Below, in pieces: positions 1-15,908 of a DNA stretch of 57,361 nucleotides. The DNA lies in NCBI GenBank assembly GCA_002709005.1, contig PAPH01000024.1, positions 1-57,361 on the forward strand, in the 5' to 3' direction. The translations under genes and the position numbers were made by a program. Source of the stretch: Hyphomicrobiales bacterium (lineage in GTDB: Bacteria > Pseudomonadota > Alphaproteobacteria > Rhizobiales > Rhizobiaceae). The notes beneath the pieces were generated by a model. It saw only the letters and a program-made list of their open reading frames with translations. It was not told the DNA's origin and ran no database searches. Within the stretch, counting starts at the first letter, position 1; every line of letters begins with the position of its first letter.

Positions 1-366
1 CCCTGTCGCGCGGGTTTTTTTGGTGTGATTTTCCCGGTCCCCGGATGTCCGGCTCGTGAATCGCGCTGCCGCCGCCATCTGCGAGGCGAGGCAAGCGGTC
101 GCCCGATGGTTGATTTCGAAATCGCGGTTCCTGCCACCCTTGGCCTTAAGCCGGCAAGACGTTCCCCCCGCAATTTCCCTTCCGCACATTCTTCCCGAAA
201 AATCCCGGCGTGCCCTTGCCCGGGTGACGCAGTGCAACAGATTTAGATTCGGTCTGCAAAAACTTTCGTTGCATCAGTTCTTTGAGCCTGATTGACTGAT
301 GGCGGAGGAGAGTTTGACTGGCATGAGGAATACCCCCGAGGACTACGGCCCCCAAGGACAATGGCG
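1..366. other. Gene-free region upstream of glgP
   Basis: I see no convincing gene here; the short open frames lack a ribosome-binding site and recognisable protein content. A run of seven T (15-21) after GC-rich sequence could be the tail of a terminator whose stem begins outside the window. A TTGCCC hexamer (216-221) lies 17 bases before AGATTT (239-244) and is a weak candidate promoter for the glycogen operon. If it is used, the transcript has an untranslated leader of roughly 115 bases. Confidence 0.4.
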
Positions 367-2831
<2,465 letters not shown>

Positions 2832-2835
<4 letters not shown>

Positions 2836-5036
2836 ACAAACGGGATGCCCCGAGCGCCGGTGAACCGGTCGTCCATCTGTCACGGGATGAAGCCCAGTCC
2901 ATCGGCGCGGGCACACATGGCGACCCGTTCTCCGTTCTCGGCATCCATCCCTGCGGCAGGGGGTTTCTCACGCGGACCTTCATTCCCGACGCGACGGACG
3001 TCACCGCGCTGACGCTCGACGGCAAGGAAGCCGGCAAGCTCGAACCCGGCTATGCGCCGGGCCTCTTCGAGGGCAAGCTGAAAATCCGCAAGAAGCAGCA
3101 GCTCAAATACCGCGCCTCGAATTCCGGCGGCGTGTGGACGATCATCGACCCCTATTGTTTCGGGCCTGTGCTCGGCCCGATGGACGACTACTATATCGGC
3201 GAGGGCTCGCACTTGAGGCTCTTCGACAAGCTCGGCGCCCATCCCCTCGAACACGAAGGCGTCGCGGGCACCCATTTCGCCGTCTGGGCTCCGCAGGCCA
3301 AGCGCGTCTCTGTGGTCGGCGACTTCAATCTCTGGGACGGGCGTCGTCACGCCATGCGCCGGCGCGTCGATACCGGCATCTGGGAGATCTTCCTCCCCGG
3401 CGTCTCCGCCGGCCAGCCGTACAAGTTCGAGATCATCGGGGCTGCGGGAAAGAGCTTGCCATTGAAGGCCGACCCCTTCGCCCGCCGCGCGGAATTGCGC
3501 CCGCAGACCGCCTCGATCGTCACCCCGCGGATCGACCACCAATGGGGCGATGCCGCCCACCGCGAACACTGGAGTTCGGTGGAAGCCCGGCGCCAGCCGA
3601 TGGCAATCTACGAGGTTCATCCCGGCTCCTGGCGGCGCAGCGACGATGGCGGTTTTCTCTCCTGGGACCAGATGGCGGACCACCTCATCCCCTACTGCGT
3701 GGAGATGGGCTTCACCCATATCGAATTCCTGCCGGTCTCCGAATATCCCTACGATCCGTCCTGGGGGTACCAGACGACGGGTCTCTACGCACCAAGCGCG
3801 CGTTTCGGCGAGCCGGAGGGTTTCGCCCGCTTCGTCGACGGCGCCCACCGGGTCGGCCTCTCGGTCCTGATCGACTGGGTGCCCGCGCATTTCCCCACCG
3901 ATCCGCATGGGCTGATCCGTTTCGACGGCACTGCGCTCTACGAACACGAGGATCCACGCCAGGGATTCCACCCGGACTGGAACACCGCGATCTACAATTT
4001 TGGTCGCAAGGAGGTACTCTCCTTCCTGCTCAACAACGCGCTCTACTGGGCCGAGGAATTCCATGTCGACGGCCTGCGCGTGGATGCGGTCGCCTCCATG
4101 CTCTACCTCGACTACTCGCGCAAAGAGGGCGAATGGATCCCCAACAAGGACGGCGGCCGGGAGAACCTGGAGGCGGTCCATTTTCTGCGGGAGATGAACA
4201 AGGCCGTCTACGGCAGCCATAACGGCATCATCACCATCGCCGAGGAATCCACCTCTTGGCCGAAGGTCTCCGCCCCCGTCCACGAGGACGGTCTCGGCTT
4301 CGGCTTCAAGTGGAACATGGGTTTCATGAACGACACGCTGGATTACTTCTCGCGTGAACCGGTCCACCGCAAGCATCATCACGACGAGATCACCTTCGGC
4401 CTCGTCTATGCCTTTTCCGAGAACTTCGTATTGCCGATTTCCCACGACGAAGTCGTGCACGGCAAAGGTTCGATGCTTAACAAGATGCCCGGCGACGAGT
4501 GGCAGAAGTTTGCCAATCTGCGCGCCTATTACGGCTTCATGTGGGGCTATCCCGGCAAGAAGCTTCTGTTCATGGGACAGGAATTCGGCCAGCGCGGCGA
4601 ATGGGCCGAAAGCCGCCAGCTCGACTGGGACCATCTCGACGACCCGCGCCATCACGGCGTCCAGCTTCTCGTCCGCGATCTCAACAAGCTCTACACCTCG
4701 ATGCCGGCCCTGCATGCCCGCGACTGCGAAGGCGAGGGCTTCGAGTGGATCATCGCCGACGACAAGGAAAATTCGGTCTTCGCCTGGCTGCGCAAGGCGC
4801 CGGGTCCCCCGCCGGTGGCAGTCATCTGCAATCTCACGCCCGTACCACGGACGGGCTACGAGATCAGCCTTCCAGAGGGCGGTCACTGGGAGGAGATCTT
4901 CAACTCCGACTCGACCTATTACGGTGGATCGGGACAGGGCAACAGCGGCCGTGTCCCCGCCGAGGCCCGGGCCGGGCGTCACGTGGCAACACTGCACCTG
5001 CCGCCACTGTCGACCCTGATGCTGACCCCGGAATGA
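2832..5036 (+). CDS. glgB: 1,4-alpha-glucan branching enzyme
   Basis: Creates alpha-1,6 branches in glycogen by cutting an alpha-1,4 chain and re-attaching it. At 734 residues it has the full bacterial GlgB layout: an N-terminal extra carbohydrate-binding module, a second CBM48 module (around [19 protein letters not shown]), a GH13 barrel and a C-terminal beta domain. The nucleophile is Asp 418 in [10 protein letters not shown] and the acid/base is Glu 471 in IAEESTSWP; their 53-residue spacing matches the family. [15 protein letters not shown] is another catalytic-site motif. The start overlaps the glgP stop by four bases, so the two are probably translationally coupled. Confidence 0.96.
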
Positions 5037-5067
5037 AGCGGGAGGAAAAGGAACATGGGAGGAAGTC

Positions 5068-6330
5068 ATGGAATCTAAACGCAATCAGCCCCTCGCCCGC
5101 GATGCGATGGCCTATGTGCTGGCGGGCGGCCGCGGCAGCCGGTTGAAGGAACTGACCGACACCCGCGCCAAGCCCGCCGTCTATTTCGGCGGCAAGACCC
5201 GTATCATCGACTTCGCGCTCTCGAATGCGATCAATTCCGGTATCCGGCGCATCGGTGTGGCGACCCAGTACAAGGCGCACTCACTGATCCGCCATCTGCA
5301 GCGCGGCTGGAACTTCCTCCGCCCGGAACGCAACGAAAGCTTCGACATCCTGCCCGCAAGCCAGCGCGTGTCCGAAACCCAATGGTACGAGGGCACCGCC
5401 GACGCGGTCTATCAGAACATCGACATCATCGAAGACTACGATCCCGAATTCATGGTCATCCTCGCCGGCGACCACATCTACAAGATGGACTACGAACTCA
5501 TGCTCCAGCAGCATGTGGATTCGGGGGCCGACGTCACGGTGGGCTGTCTCGAAGTGCCGCGGATGGAGGCGACCGGCTTCGGCGTCATGCATGTCGACGA
5601 GAAGGACGGCATTATCGCCTTCGTCGAAAAACCCGCCGATCCGCCGTCCATACCCGGAACACCGGACAAGGCGTTGGCCTCGATGGGCATCTATGTCTTC
5701 AACACCAGGTTCCTGATGGAGGAACTGCGGCGCGATGCGGCCGACCCGAATTCCAACCGCGATTTCGGCAAGGACATCATTCCCTACATCGTCAAGAACG
5801 GGAAGGCGCAGGCCCACCGCTTCACCGATTCCTGCGTCCGCGCGTCGCTTGAATCGGAAGCCTACTGGCGCGACGTCGGCACGGTCGACGCCTACTGGCA
5901 GGCCAATGTCGATCTCACCCAGGTGGTGCCCGATCTCGATCTCTACGACCGCTCCTGGCCGATCTGGACCTACGCGGAAATCAAGCCGCCCGCGAAATTC
6001 GTCCATGACGAGGAAAACCGCCGCGGGTCGGCAATCTCCTCGCTGGTTTCGGGCGACTGCATCATCTCCGGCGCGGCTCTAATGCGCTCGCTGATCTTCA
6101 CCGGCGTCCGGGCCAACTCCTATTCGAGCCTTACCGACGCGGTTGTGCTGCCCGAATGCCAGATCGGCCGCCACGCGCGGCTCAACAAGGTGGTCATCGA
6201 CCGGGGCGTTGTCATTCCCGAGGGGCTGATCGTCGGCGAGGATCCCGAACTCGACGCCACCCGCTTCCGCCGCACCGAAAGCGGCGTCTGCCTCGTCACC
6301 CAGGCCATGATCGACCGTCTGGAGCTCTGA
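5068..6330 (+). CDS. glgC: Glucose-1-phosphate adenylyltransferase
   Basis: Makes ADP-glucose from ATP and glucose-1-phosphate, the committed and usually allosterically controlled step of bacterial glycogen synthesis. The 420-residue protein begins with the nucleotidyltransferase motif [15 protein letters not shown] and continues with [20 protein letters not shown]; the sugar-phosphate region contains [18 protein letters not shown]. The C-terminal left-handed beta-helix follows from about residue 290. GGAGGAAG ends a few bases before the ATG, a strong ribosome-binding site. It lies 31 bases after glgB and 5 before glgA. The effector specificity (often fructose-6-phosphate and pyruvate in rhizobia) cannot be read from the sequence. 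Confidence 0.96.
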   Translation: MESKRNQPLARDAMAYVLAGGRGSRLKELTDTRAKPAVYFGGKTRIIDFALSNAINSGIRRIGVATQYKAHSLIRHLQRGWNFLRPERNESFDILPASQRVSETQWYEGTADAVYQNIDIIEDYDPEFMVILAGDHIYKMDYELMLQQHVDSGADVTVGCLEVPRMEATGFGVMHVDEKDGIIAFVEKPADPPSIPGTPDKALASMGIYVFNTRFLMEELRRDAADPNSNRDFGKDIIPYIVKNGKAQAHRFTDSCVRASLESEAYWRDVGTVDAYWQANVDLTQVVPDLDLYDRSWPIWTYAEIKPPAKFVHDEENRRGSAISSLVSGDCIISGAALMRSLIFTGVRANSYSSLTDAVVLPECQIGRHARLNKVVIDRGVVIPEGLIVGEDPELDATRFRRTESGVCLVTQAMIDRLEL

Positions 6331-6335
6331 CATAA

Positions 6336-9415
<3,080 letters not shown>

Positions 9416-9421
9416 TACGCC

Positions 9422-11392
9422 ATGGCACGTGTCGCCACCAAAAGAACGCCCGGCACCCGGCTGACCGCCGACGGCGCACTCTTTGCCGTCCGCGCGCCCC
9501 ATGCGGAAGCGGTGCACGTCTGCCTCTTCGATCCCGATGACCGGGAAACGACCCGGCACCGGCTGAACAAGAGAGAGGGCGATCTGTTTTCCGGCGAAGT
9601 CGCCGGCATCAAGGCCGGCCACCGTTATGGCCTTCGCGCCGAGGGCCCCTGGGATCCGGACAACGGCCACCGCTTCGACCCCTCGAAACTGCTGGTTGAT
9701 CCCTATGCGGTGCGCCTCGACCGTCCATTCCATTACGATCCGCGCCTTGGCGAGAAGGATGTCGACACCGCTTCGATCGTCCCGAAAGCAATCGTTGAAG
9801 CACCCCAGAAGCCGTATCGAGGCAAACCGCATCCGCCGAGACCCGGTGGCGTGATCTACGAAGTGCCGGTGCGCGCCTTCACCATGCTGCATCCGGATAT
9901 TCCCGCTGAGAAGCGCGGAACGCTTGCCGCCCTCACCCATCCGGCGATCATCGATCATCTCAGGTCGCTGCATGTGTCGGCCATCGAACTGATGCCGATC
10001 GCCGCCTGGATCGATGAACGGCATCTGCCGCCGCTGGGGCTTACCAACGCCTGGGGCTACAATCCGGTCACCATGCTGGCGCTCGATCCGCGCATCGCGC
10101 CGGGGGGCATCGCGGAATTGCGCGCCCTTACCACCGAAATGCACAAGCACGGCATCGGCGTGCTCGTCGACGTGGTTTACAACCACACCGGCGAATCCGA
10201 TCTCGATGGGCCGACGCTCTCGCTACGCGGACTGGGCAACAAGACCTTCTACGCTCACGATCCCGATCATCCGGGGCGCCTGATCAACGATACCGGTTGC
10301 GGCAACACGCTGGCCTGCCATCGTCCCGAAGCGCGCGAACTGGTGATCGCCGCCATGCGGCACCTGGCGCTGCAGGGCGGCGTCGACGGTTTCCGGTTCG
10401 ACCTCGCCCCGGTACTGGGCCGGGACGGCAGCGGCTTCTCGGCAGACGCGGAGATGCTGGCCGCAATGCACGACGATGCGGTGCTCAAGGACCGGCTGCT
10501 CGTTGCCGAACCTTGGGATATCGGGCCGGGCGGCTACCAGCTCGGCAATTTCCCCGAACCCTGGCTCGAATGGAATGACCGGGCCCGCGACGACATTCGC
10601 ACTTTCTGGCGCGGCGACCCCGGCAAGACCGGCGATCTGGCCACACGGCTCTCGGGTTCGTCGGACATTTTCGGCCATGGGGGGGCGACAGCAACCCGCT
10701 CCGTCAATTTCATCGCCGCCCATGACGGCTTCCCGCTCGGGGATCTGGTGCGCTACGCCGAAAAGCACAACGAGGCGAACGGCGAAGACAATCGCGACGG
10801 GCACAACGAGAACTATTCCTGGAACTGCGGCGTCGAGGGTGAGACTGACGATCCGGACATCCTGGCCGCCCGCGAAGCGGATGCCACCGCACTCATTGCT
10901 ACCCTCTTTGCCTCGCGTGGCACGCTGCTTCTGACCGCTGGCGACGAGTTCGGCCATACACAGCACGGTAACAACAATGCCTATGCGCAGGACAATGAGA
11001 TGACCTGGCGCGACTGGTCGGCGCTCGATCCGGAGAGGCTCGAACATGCCCGAACCTGGGCGGACATCAGGGCGCGATCGGAGCTGTTGAACCGGACCGG
11101 CTTTCTCGTCGCGGCCGACGGATCGGACAATCCCGACCAGGTTGCCTGGCTTTCGCCCGACGGCAACACCCTCGAGGGTGACGCCTGGAACGATCCCGCG
11201 CTTGGCGGTCTGGTCATGGTGCTCGGCGCCCCGGGAAGCCGCGTCGCCGTCACCTTCAACCGTTCCGGCCATTCCGTCGAGATCGCACTTCCCGAATCCC
11301 GGTCAGACTGGCGCCGTCAGACGGACAGCGACCGGAATATGCGGGTGGAAGCACGTTCGGTGGCCTGTTTCAGCGAAAAGTCGTGGAACTGA
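9422..11392 (+). CDS. glgX: Glycogen debranching enzyme
   Basis: Isoamylase-type GH13 enzyme that hydrolyses alpha-1,6 branches, mainly on the short limit-dextrin chains left by GlgP. The 656-residue protein has an N-terminal CBM48-like module (FAVRAPHAEAVHVCLFDPDD), then a GH13 barrel with VDVVYNHTGESD, the nucleophile region GFRFDLAPVLGRDG, the acid/base region LVAEPWDIGPGGYQ and the transition-state region FIAAHDGFPLGDLV. It lies 6 bases after pgm and closes the operon. I saw no strong terminator before the next gene. Confidence 0.94.
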   Translation: MARVATKRTPGTRLTADGALFAVRAPHAEAVHVCLFDPDDRETTRHRLNKREGDLFSGEVAGIKAGHRYGLRAEGPWDPDNGHRFDPSKLLVDPYAVRLDRPFHYDPRLGEKDVDTASIVPKAIVEAPQKPYRGKPHPPRPGGVIYEVPVRAFTMLHPDIPAEKRGTLAALTHPAIIDHLRSLHVSAIELMPIAAWIDERHLPPLGLTNAWGYNPVTMLALDPRIAPGGIAELRALTTEMHKHGIGVLVDVVYNHTGESDLDGPTLSLRGLGNKTFYAHDPDHPGRLINDTGCGNTLACHRPEARELVIAAMRHLALQGGVDGFRFDLAPVLGRDGSGFSADAEMLAAMHDDAVLKDRLLVAEPWDIGPGGYQLGNFPEPWLEWNDRARDDIRTFWRGDPGKTGDLATRLSGSSDIFGHGGATATRSVNFIAAHDGFPLGDLVRYAEKHNEANGEDNRDGHNENYSWNCGVEGETDDPDILAAREADATALIATLFASRGTLLLTAGDEFGHTQHGNNNAYAQDNEMTWRDWSALDPERLEHARTWADIRARSELLNRTGFLVAADGSDNPDQVAWLSPDGNTLEGDAWNDPALGGLVMVLGAPGSRVAVTFNRSGHSVEIALPESRSDWRRQTDSDRNMRVEARSVACFSEKSWN

Positions 11393-11473
11393 GGACCGGG
11401 CTCCCGCATTGGAGGTAGGAATGACCGTTTGATCATATAGATTGAGCGATCAGATTTCAGCACCGGGACCTCC

Positions 11474-11968
11474 ATGCCTCGCATCATATCACTTGCCGAC
11501 TTGCCCGCCGAGGTTGGGACCGAATACGTGTCGCGTTGGTTCGATATTCCGCAGAGCCGCATCGACCGGTTTGCAGATGCGACGGACGACCACCAGTTCA
11601 TCCATGTCGATCCCGAAACCGCCGCCGACACGGCATTCGGTGGCACGATAGCCCATGGGTTTCTGACGCTGTCGATGCTCTCGGCCATGCATACCGATTG
11701 CTCGCCGCGCCTCAGGACCGAAAAAATCGGCATTAATTACGGGTTCAAAAAGGTCCGCTTCATGAACCCGGTTTTTTCCGGCTCCCGGGTGCGCGGCCGC
11801 TTCCATCTCGATCAGTGCAGACACCGCGGCCCCAATCTGCTCGGCTTCACCTACAACGTCACGATCGATATCGAAGATTCACTAAAACCGGCGCTGACCG
11901 CCGTCTGGCTGACGCTTCTCCAGTATGAGAACGAGTCCGTAGAAGAGACGGCGGACAGCGACGCCTAA
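11474..11968 (+). CDS. MaoC-family (NodN-like) hydratase
   Basis: A 164-residue single hot-dog domain protein of the MaoC/NodN type, a family that includes (R)-specific enoyl-CoA hydratases. Visible family motifs are DATDDHQFIHVDPETA (with the Asp/His pair expected in the active site), FGGTIAHGFLTLSM, and YGFKKVRFMNPVFSGSRVRG. The natural substrate is unknown. It lies 81 bases after glgX on the same strand; an AT-rich stretch between them (TCATATAG, about 11431-11438) could hold its own promoter. The next gene is convergent. Confidence 0.85.
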   Translation: MPRIISLADLPAEVGTEYVSRWFDIPQSRIDRFADATDDHQFIHVDPETAADTAFGGTIAHGFLTLSMLSAMHTDCSPRLRTEKIGINYGFKKVRFMNPVFSGSRVRGRFHLDQCRHRGPNLLGFTYNVTIDIEDSLKPALTAVWLTLLQYENESVEETADSDA

Positions 11969-12038
11969 GAGCGTGCCTTGTCGCGCATCTTTTATGCGTC
12001 ATGCGATTCCGCCTGAACGCAGGATGCTCCAAGCGCCG

Positions 12039-12590
12039 TCAGGCCATGCAATCGTGCGCAGCATCCGCCAGGAACTCGAAGGCGTATTCGGCGAACGACC
12101 GCCAGCACTCGATGCGGTAGACGTTGACGTCGGTCCGGACCAAAACCACCTCGATCTTGCCGAGCACCGTGCGCGAACAGGCCCCGGCCGGAAACGCGGT
12201 GTCGGAGAGGTTCTGCGGGCAGCCAGCCTCGAGCGTGGCGCGCGCGCCGCGGCCTGCGACCTTGATGGCGGTGTTGCGGTGCGACACGTCGACCACGGAG
12301 AAGACGGCATCGGTCCCCGCGACATCCACCATCGGGTCGAGCTTTTCGTCAATGATCAGCCATTCGTCCGGCCCGAGCCAGAGCGCCATGCGGTCCGAGG
12401 AACTCGTGACCGACGACTTCGGCACGGTCGGCAGTTCGAGACCGAGCGCGGCATTGAGCGCCGGGATGCCGTCCGCACCCACCCGCAGCGAAATCCGGTG
12501 AGCCGGAGCGGCCGGAGCGATCGCCACACCGACGGAGCCGGCGATCAGCCCGTCGAGCGGGCCCTGGCGGGTTGCCGTTACTTCAGCCAT
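12039..12590 (-). CDS. soxG: Sarcosine oxidase gamma subunit
   Basis: The small gamma subunit (183 residues) of heterotetrameric sarcosine oxidase. It has the SoxG pattern, including RISLRVGADGIPALNAALGL and the conserved ALWLGPDEWLIID stretch also found in GcvT-like proteins. It probably helps to close the folate-side cavity of the alpha subunit; no catalytic residue is assigned to it. Its start overlaps the end of soxA by 8 bases. It is the last gene of the sox operon and is convergent with the MaoC-like gene. Confidence 0.92.
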   Translation of the reverse strand: MAEVTATRQGPLDGLIAGSVGVAIAPAAPAHRISLRVGADGIPALNAALGLELPTVPKSSVTSSSDRMALWLGPDEWLIIDEKLDPMVDVAGTDAVFSVVDVSHRNTAIKVAGRGARATLEAGCPQNLSDTAFPAGACSRTVLGKIEVVLVRTDVNVYRIECWRSFAEYAFEFLADAAHDCMA

Positions 12591-15579
12591 TGATCCGCTC
12601 CCCTTCCTGATCGAAAAACACCGTGCCGGTGACCGTCACCCTGATGACCTCGTCGACCATCGGAACATAGAGCGTCTTGCCCTCAAGCGCCCGGCCGTCG
12701 GCGACCAGCGCCATGGCGATCGAACGGCCGCAGTTCTCCGACCAGTATGACGAGGTGACGTGGCCGAGCATCTTCATCGGCACCGGCTGGTTCGGGTCGG
12801 CGACGATCTGCGCGCCCTCCTCCAGCACCTGTTTCGGATCCTCGGTGAGGAGCCCGACGAGTTGCTTGCGTCCCGGCGCGATCAGATCCGGCCGCTTCAT
12901 GCCGCGGATGCCGACGAAATCGCGCTTGGATTTCGCCACCGCCCAATTCAGCCCGGCATCGTCCGGGGTCACCGTGCCGTCGGTATCCTGGCCGACGATG
13001 ATATAGCCCTTCTCAGCGCGGAGCACATGCATGGTCTCGGTGCCGTAGGTGCAGGCGCCGAGAGCTTCGGCCCTTTCCCACAGCGCGTCCCAGACAACGC
13101 GGCCATAATCGGCAGGAACGTTGATCTCGAAGCCGAGTTCGCCGGTGAAGGAGACGCGGAACAGCCTAGCTGGCGCACCGCAGACCTTGCCTTCCCGCAC
13201 GCTCATATGTGGCATGGCGTCGGCCGAGATTTCGATACCCTCGACGAAGGGTTCGACGATCTCGCGCGCCTTCGGACCCTGAACCGCGATCACCGACCAC
13301 TCGTCGGTCGTCGAGGTCAGCCACACCTTCAGATGCGGGAATTCTGTCTGCAGATAGTCTTCCATGTGGTGGAGAACACGCGGCGCGCCGCCCGTCGTCG
13401 TCGTTACGTGGAAGCGATCGTCGGCGATGCGGCCGACGACGCCGTCATCATAGATGAAGCCGTCCTCGCGCAGCATGATGCCATATTTGCAGCGGCCCGG
13501 AGCCAGCTTCTGCCAGCTGTTGGTGTAGAGAAGATCGAGGAACTGCGCCGCGTCCGGTCCGACCACCTCGATCTTGCCGAGGGTGGAGGCGTCGAACAGG
13601 CCCGCCGTCTCGCGCACCGTCCTGCATTCGCGGTCGACGGCGGCATGCATGCCCTCGCCCACCTTCGGATAGTACCAGGGCCGCTTCCACTGGCCGACAT
13701 CCTCGAACACCGCGCCGAGCGCCTCGTGGCTGGGGTGGATGGCGGTCTTCCGCGTCGGGTCGAACAGCCGGTCGCGGCCATGGTTGACGATCGCGCCGAA
13801 GGTCACCGGCGTATAGGGCAGACGGAAGGTCGTCAGCCCCACCTGCGGGATCGGCTTGTCGAGCATGTCAGCGGCGATCGCCAGACCATGGATATTGGAG
13901 GTCTTGCCCTGGTCGGTCGCCATGCCGTTGGTCGTGAACCGCTTGACGTGCTCAATCGAGTGCATGCCCTCGCGGACGGCAAGCCGGATGTCCTTGGCGG
14001 TCACGTCGTTCTGGAAGTCGACGAAGGCCTTCACCGTGGTGTCCGGCCCGGCGCCGGGCGCGGCACCCATCAGGCTGCCCTTGCGGCTGGTGCCGCTGAC
14101 CGCCTGCGGCGCCGTACGATCGCCGGTCTCCGCAACGCCTGCGAGTCGGGCGGCGTGTGCGCCGGCCTCGGAGGCCTCGGCCACCAGGTCCGCGGTCTCG
14201 TCGGTGCCGTTGCAGGCGCCGATCGTGACCATCTCCTGCACCGGCTTGCCGGGCACGAAACGGTCAGTCTCGTCGTCCCAGACCACCTTGGCGCGCGACT
14301 GCGAATATAGATGCAGTGTCGGCGTCCAGCCGGCGGAGACGATCAGCGCATCGGTATCGACCGAGCGCTGCTTGCCTCCGCTGACGGGTTCGATCTTGAT
14401 GGATTTGAGCCGCAGGCCACCCTTGGTATCGATGACCGCATGACCGGCCAGAACCTCGATCCCGAGTTCGTCTGCTTTTGCCAGCAGCGCCGCATCGATT
14501 TCCTTGCGGGCGTCAACGATCACGGCAACATTGATGCCTGCCGCCATGAGATCGAAGGCGGCTGCATAGGCCGAATCGTTGGCGGTATAAACCGCGACGT
14601 TCGAGCCAACGGCGACGCCGAAATGGTTGAGATAGGTTCGCGCCGCCGATGCCAGCATGATACCGGGCCGGTCGTTATTGGCGAAGACCATGTGCCGCTC
14701 GATCGCCCCGGTGGCAAGGATTACCCGCTTGGCCCGGACCTGCCAGAGCCGCTCCCGCGGCGCGAGCTTGCCCGGCTTGGCGACGTGCTCGCTGACGCGC
14801 TCGACCAGATCGATCATGTTCTGCGCCTGATAGGCGAAGGCGGTGGTGCGGGTGAGCACCCGGACATTGTCCATCGCCGCGAGTTCCCGGCCGACATCCT
14901 GCGCCCAGTCGAAACCTTCCCGGCCGTCGACGAGCGTATCGGTTTCGTGGTGAAGCGCGCCGCCAAGTTCGGGCTGCTCGTCGCAGAGGATCACCGTGGC
15001 GCCGGCTTGGGCCGCCGCGCGGGCCGCGATCAGGCCCGCCAGTCCGCCGCCGACGACGAGCACGTCGCAATGGACAAAGCGATTGGCGTAGCGGTCGGGA
15101 TCGGGCTCCTTTGGGGAGACGCCCAAGCCTGCGGCCGCGCGGATATTGGGCTCGTAGATGTGCTTCCACGCGGCCTTCGGCCACATGAAGGTCTTGTAGT
15201 AGAAGCCGGCGGCGAAGATCGGCGAGAACAGGTTGTTGATCGCCCCGACATCGAAGGCGAGCGACGGCCAGCGGTTCTGCGAGGTCGCCGTCATGCCCTC
15301 GAACACTTCCTGGACGGTCGCGCGCACGTTGGGCGTATGGGTGCTGGACGAACGAGACACGTCGATGAGCGCGTTCGGCTCTTCCGGTCCGGCAGAGAGG
15401 ATGCCGCGCGGGCGGTGATACTTGAACGACCGCCCGGCAAGATGGATGCCGTTGGCGATCAGCGCCGAGGCCAGCGTATCGCCCTCGATACCGGTCAACG
15501 CGCGGCCGTCGAAAGTGAAGGAGACGGTGCGCGCAGGCGTCAGCCGGCCCTTACCGGCGATACGGTTGGTGCCGCTCAT
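12583..15579 (-). CDS. soxA: Sarcosine oxidase alpha subunit
   Basis: The large subunit (998 residues, family-typical) of the complex that oxidises sarcosine to glycine and passes the one-carbon unit to tetrahydrofolate. Domains in order: an N-terminal 2Fe-2S-like fold domain without the cluster cysteines (GDTLASALIANG), a dinucleotide-binding domain (DVLVVGGGLAGLIAA) that binds NAD, a second Rossmann part (GVAVGSNVAVYTAND), and a C-terminal GcvT-like folate-binding domain (RETAGLFDASTLGKIEV). Its ATG overlaps the soxD stop by four bases. The enzyme is cytoplasmic and releases hydrogen peroxide. Confidence 0.95.
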   Translation of the reverse strand: MSGTNRIAGKGRLTPARTVSFTFDGRALTGIEGDTLASALIANGIHLAGRSFKYHRPRGILSAGPEEPNALIDVSRSSSTHTPNVRATVQEVFEGMTATSQNRWPSLAFDVGAINNLFSPIFAAGFYYKTFMWPKAAWKHIYEPNIRAAAGLGVSPKEPDPDRYANRFVHCDVLVVGGGLAGLIAARAAAQAGATVILCDEQPELGGALHHETDTLVDGREGFDWAQDVGRELAAMDNVRVLTRTTAFAYQAQNMIDLVERVSEHVAKPGKLAPRERLWQVRAKRVILATGAIERHMVFANNDRPGIMLASAARTYLNHFGVAVGSNVAVYTANDSAYAAAFDLMAAGINVAVIVDARKEIDAALLAKADELGIEVLAGHAVIDTKGGLRLKSIKIEPVSGGKQRSVDTDALIVSAGWTPTLHLYSQSRAKVVWDDETDRFVPGKPVQEMVTIGACNGTDETADLVAEASEAGAHAARLAGVAETGDRTAPQAVSGTSRKGSLMGAAPGAGPDTTVKAFVDFQNDVTAKDIRLAVREGMHSIEHVKRFTTNGMATDQGKTSNIHGLAIAADMLDKPIPQVGLTTFRLPYTPVTFGAIVNHGRDRLFDPTRKTAIHPSHEALGAVFEDVGQWKRPWYYPKVGEGMHAAVDRECRTVRETAGLFDASTLGKIEVVGPDAAQFLDLLYTNSWQKLAPGRCKYGIMLREDGFIYDDGVVGRIADDRFHVTTTTGGAPRVLHHMEDYLQTEFPHLKVWLTSTTDEWSVIAVQGPKAREIVEPFVEGIEISADAMPHMSVREGKVCGAPARLFRVSFTGELGFEINVPADYGRVVWDALWERAEALGACTYGTETMHVLRAEKGYIIVGQDTDGTVTPDDAGLNWAVAKSKRDFVGIRGMKRPDLIAPGRKQLVGLLTEDPKQVLEEGAQIVADPNQPVPMKMLGHVTSSYWSENCGRSIAMALVADGRALEGKTLYVPMVDEVIRVTVTGTVFFDQEGERING

Positions 15580-15899
15580 CGGCCTGCTCCCTTCACACGT
15601 GCCACGCCGTCGTCACCGCGTTCGACCTCGACCTTCGGCTCGCCCGCCTTGTAGGTGACGACGAACTTGTCGGAGACCGTGTCGCGCACTGCGTTGAAGA
15701 AGCGCGCGCATCCATGCATGTGGCGCCAGCGCTCATAGGTCAGACCCTTGGGGTTTTCGCGCAGGAAGAAATAGGCCTCGAATTCCTCGTCGCTGATCTC
15801 GGAGATCGGGTCCGGGCGGACGAGGTGGGCTTCGCCGGCATGGCGGAATTCGAGTTCCGGCCGGTCTTCGCCGCAATAGGGGCAGTGGATCAGAAGCAT
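15576..15899 (-). CDS. soxD: Sarcosine oxidase delta subunit
   Basis: The smallest subunit, 107 residues, zinc-binding. CPYCG near the N-terminus (Cys 6 and Cys 9) and the downstream HMHGC segment supply the likely zinc ligands. The RYERWRH-like segment (YERWRHMHGCARFFN) is characteristic of the family. It lies 9 bases after soxB and overlaps soxA by four bases, the usual B-D-A-G order. Confidence 0.94.
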   Translation of the reverse strand: MLLIHCPYCGEDRPELEFRHAGEAHLVRPDPISEISDEEFEAYFFLRENPKGLTYERWRHMHGCARFFNAVRDTVSDKFVVTYKAGEPKVEVERGDDGVARVKGAGR

Positions 15900-15908
15900 G
15901 TCGGAACC

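Noticed and set aside
2880..5084. 734-codon open frame on the strand opposite glgB
   Set aside because: It mirrors glgB, a common artefact in high-GC DNA; no ribosome-binding site or recognisable domain, and the glgB catalytic residues prove the plus strand is coding.
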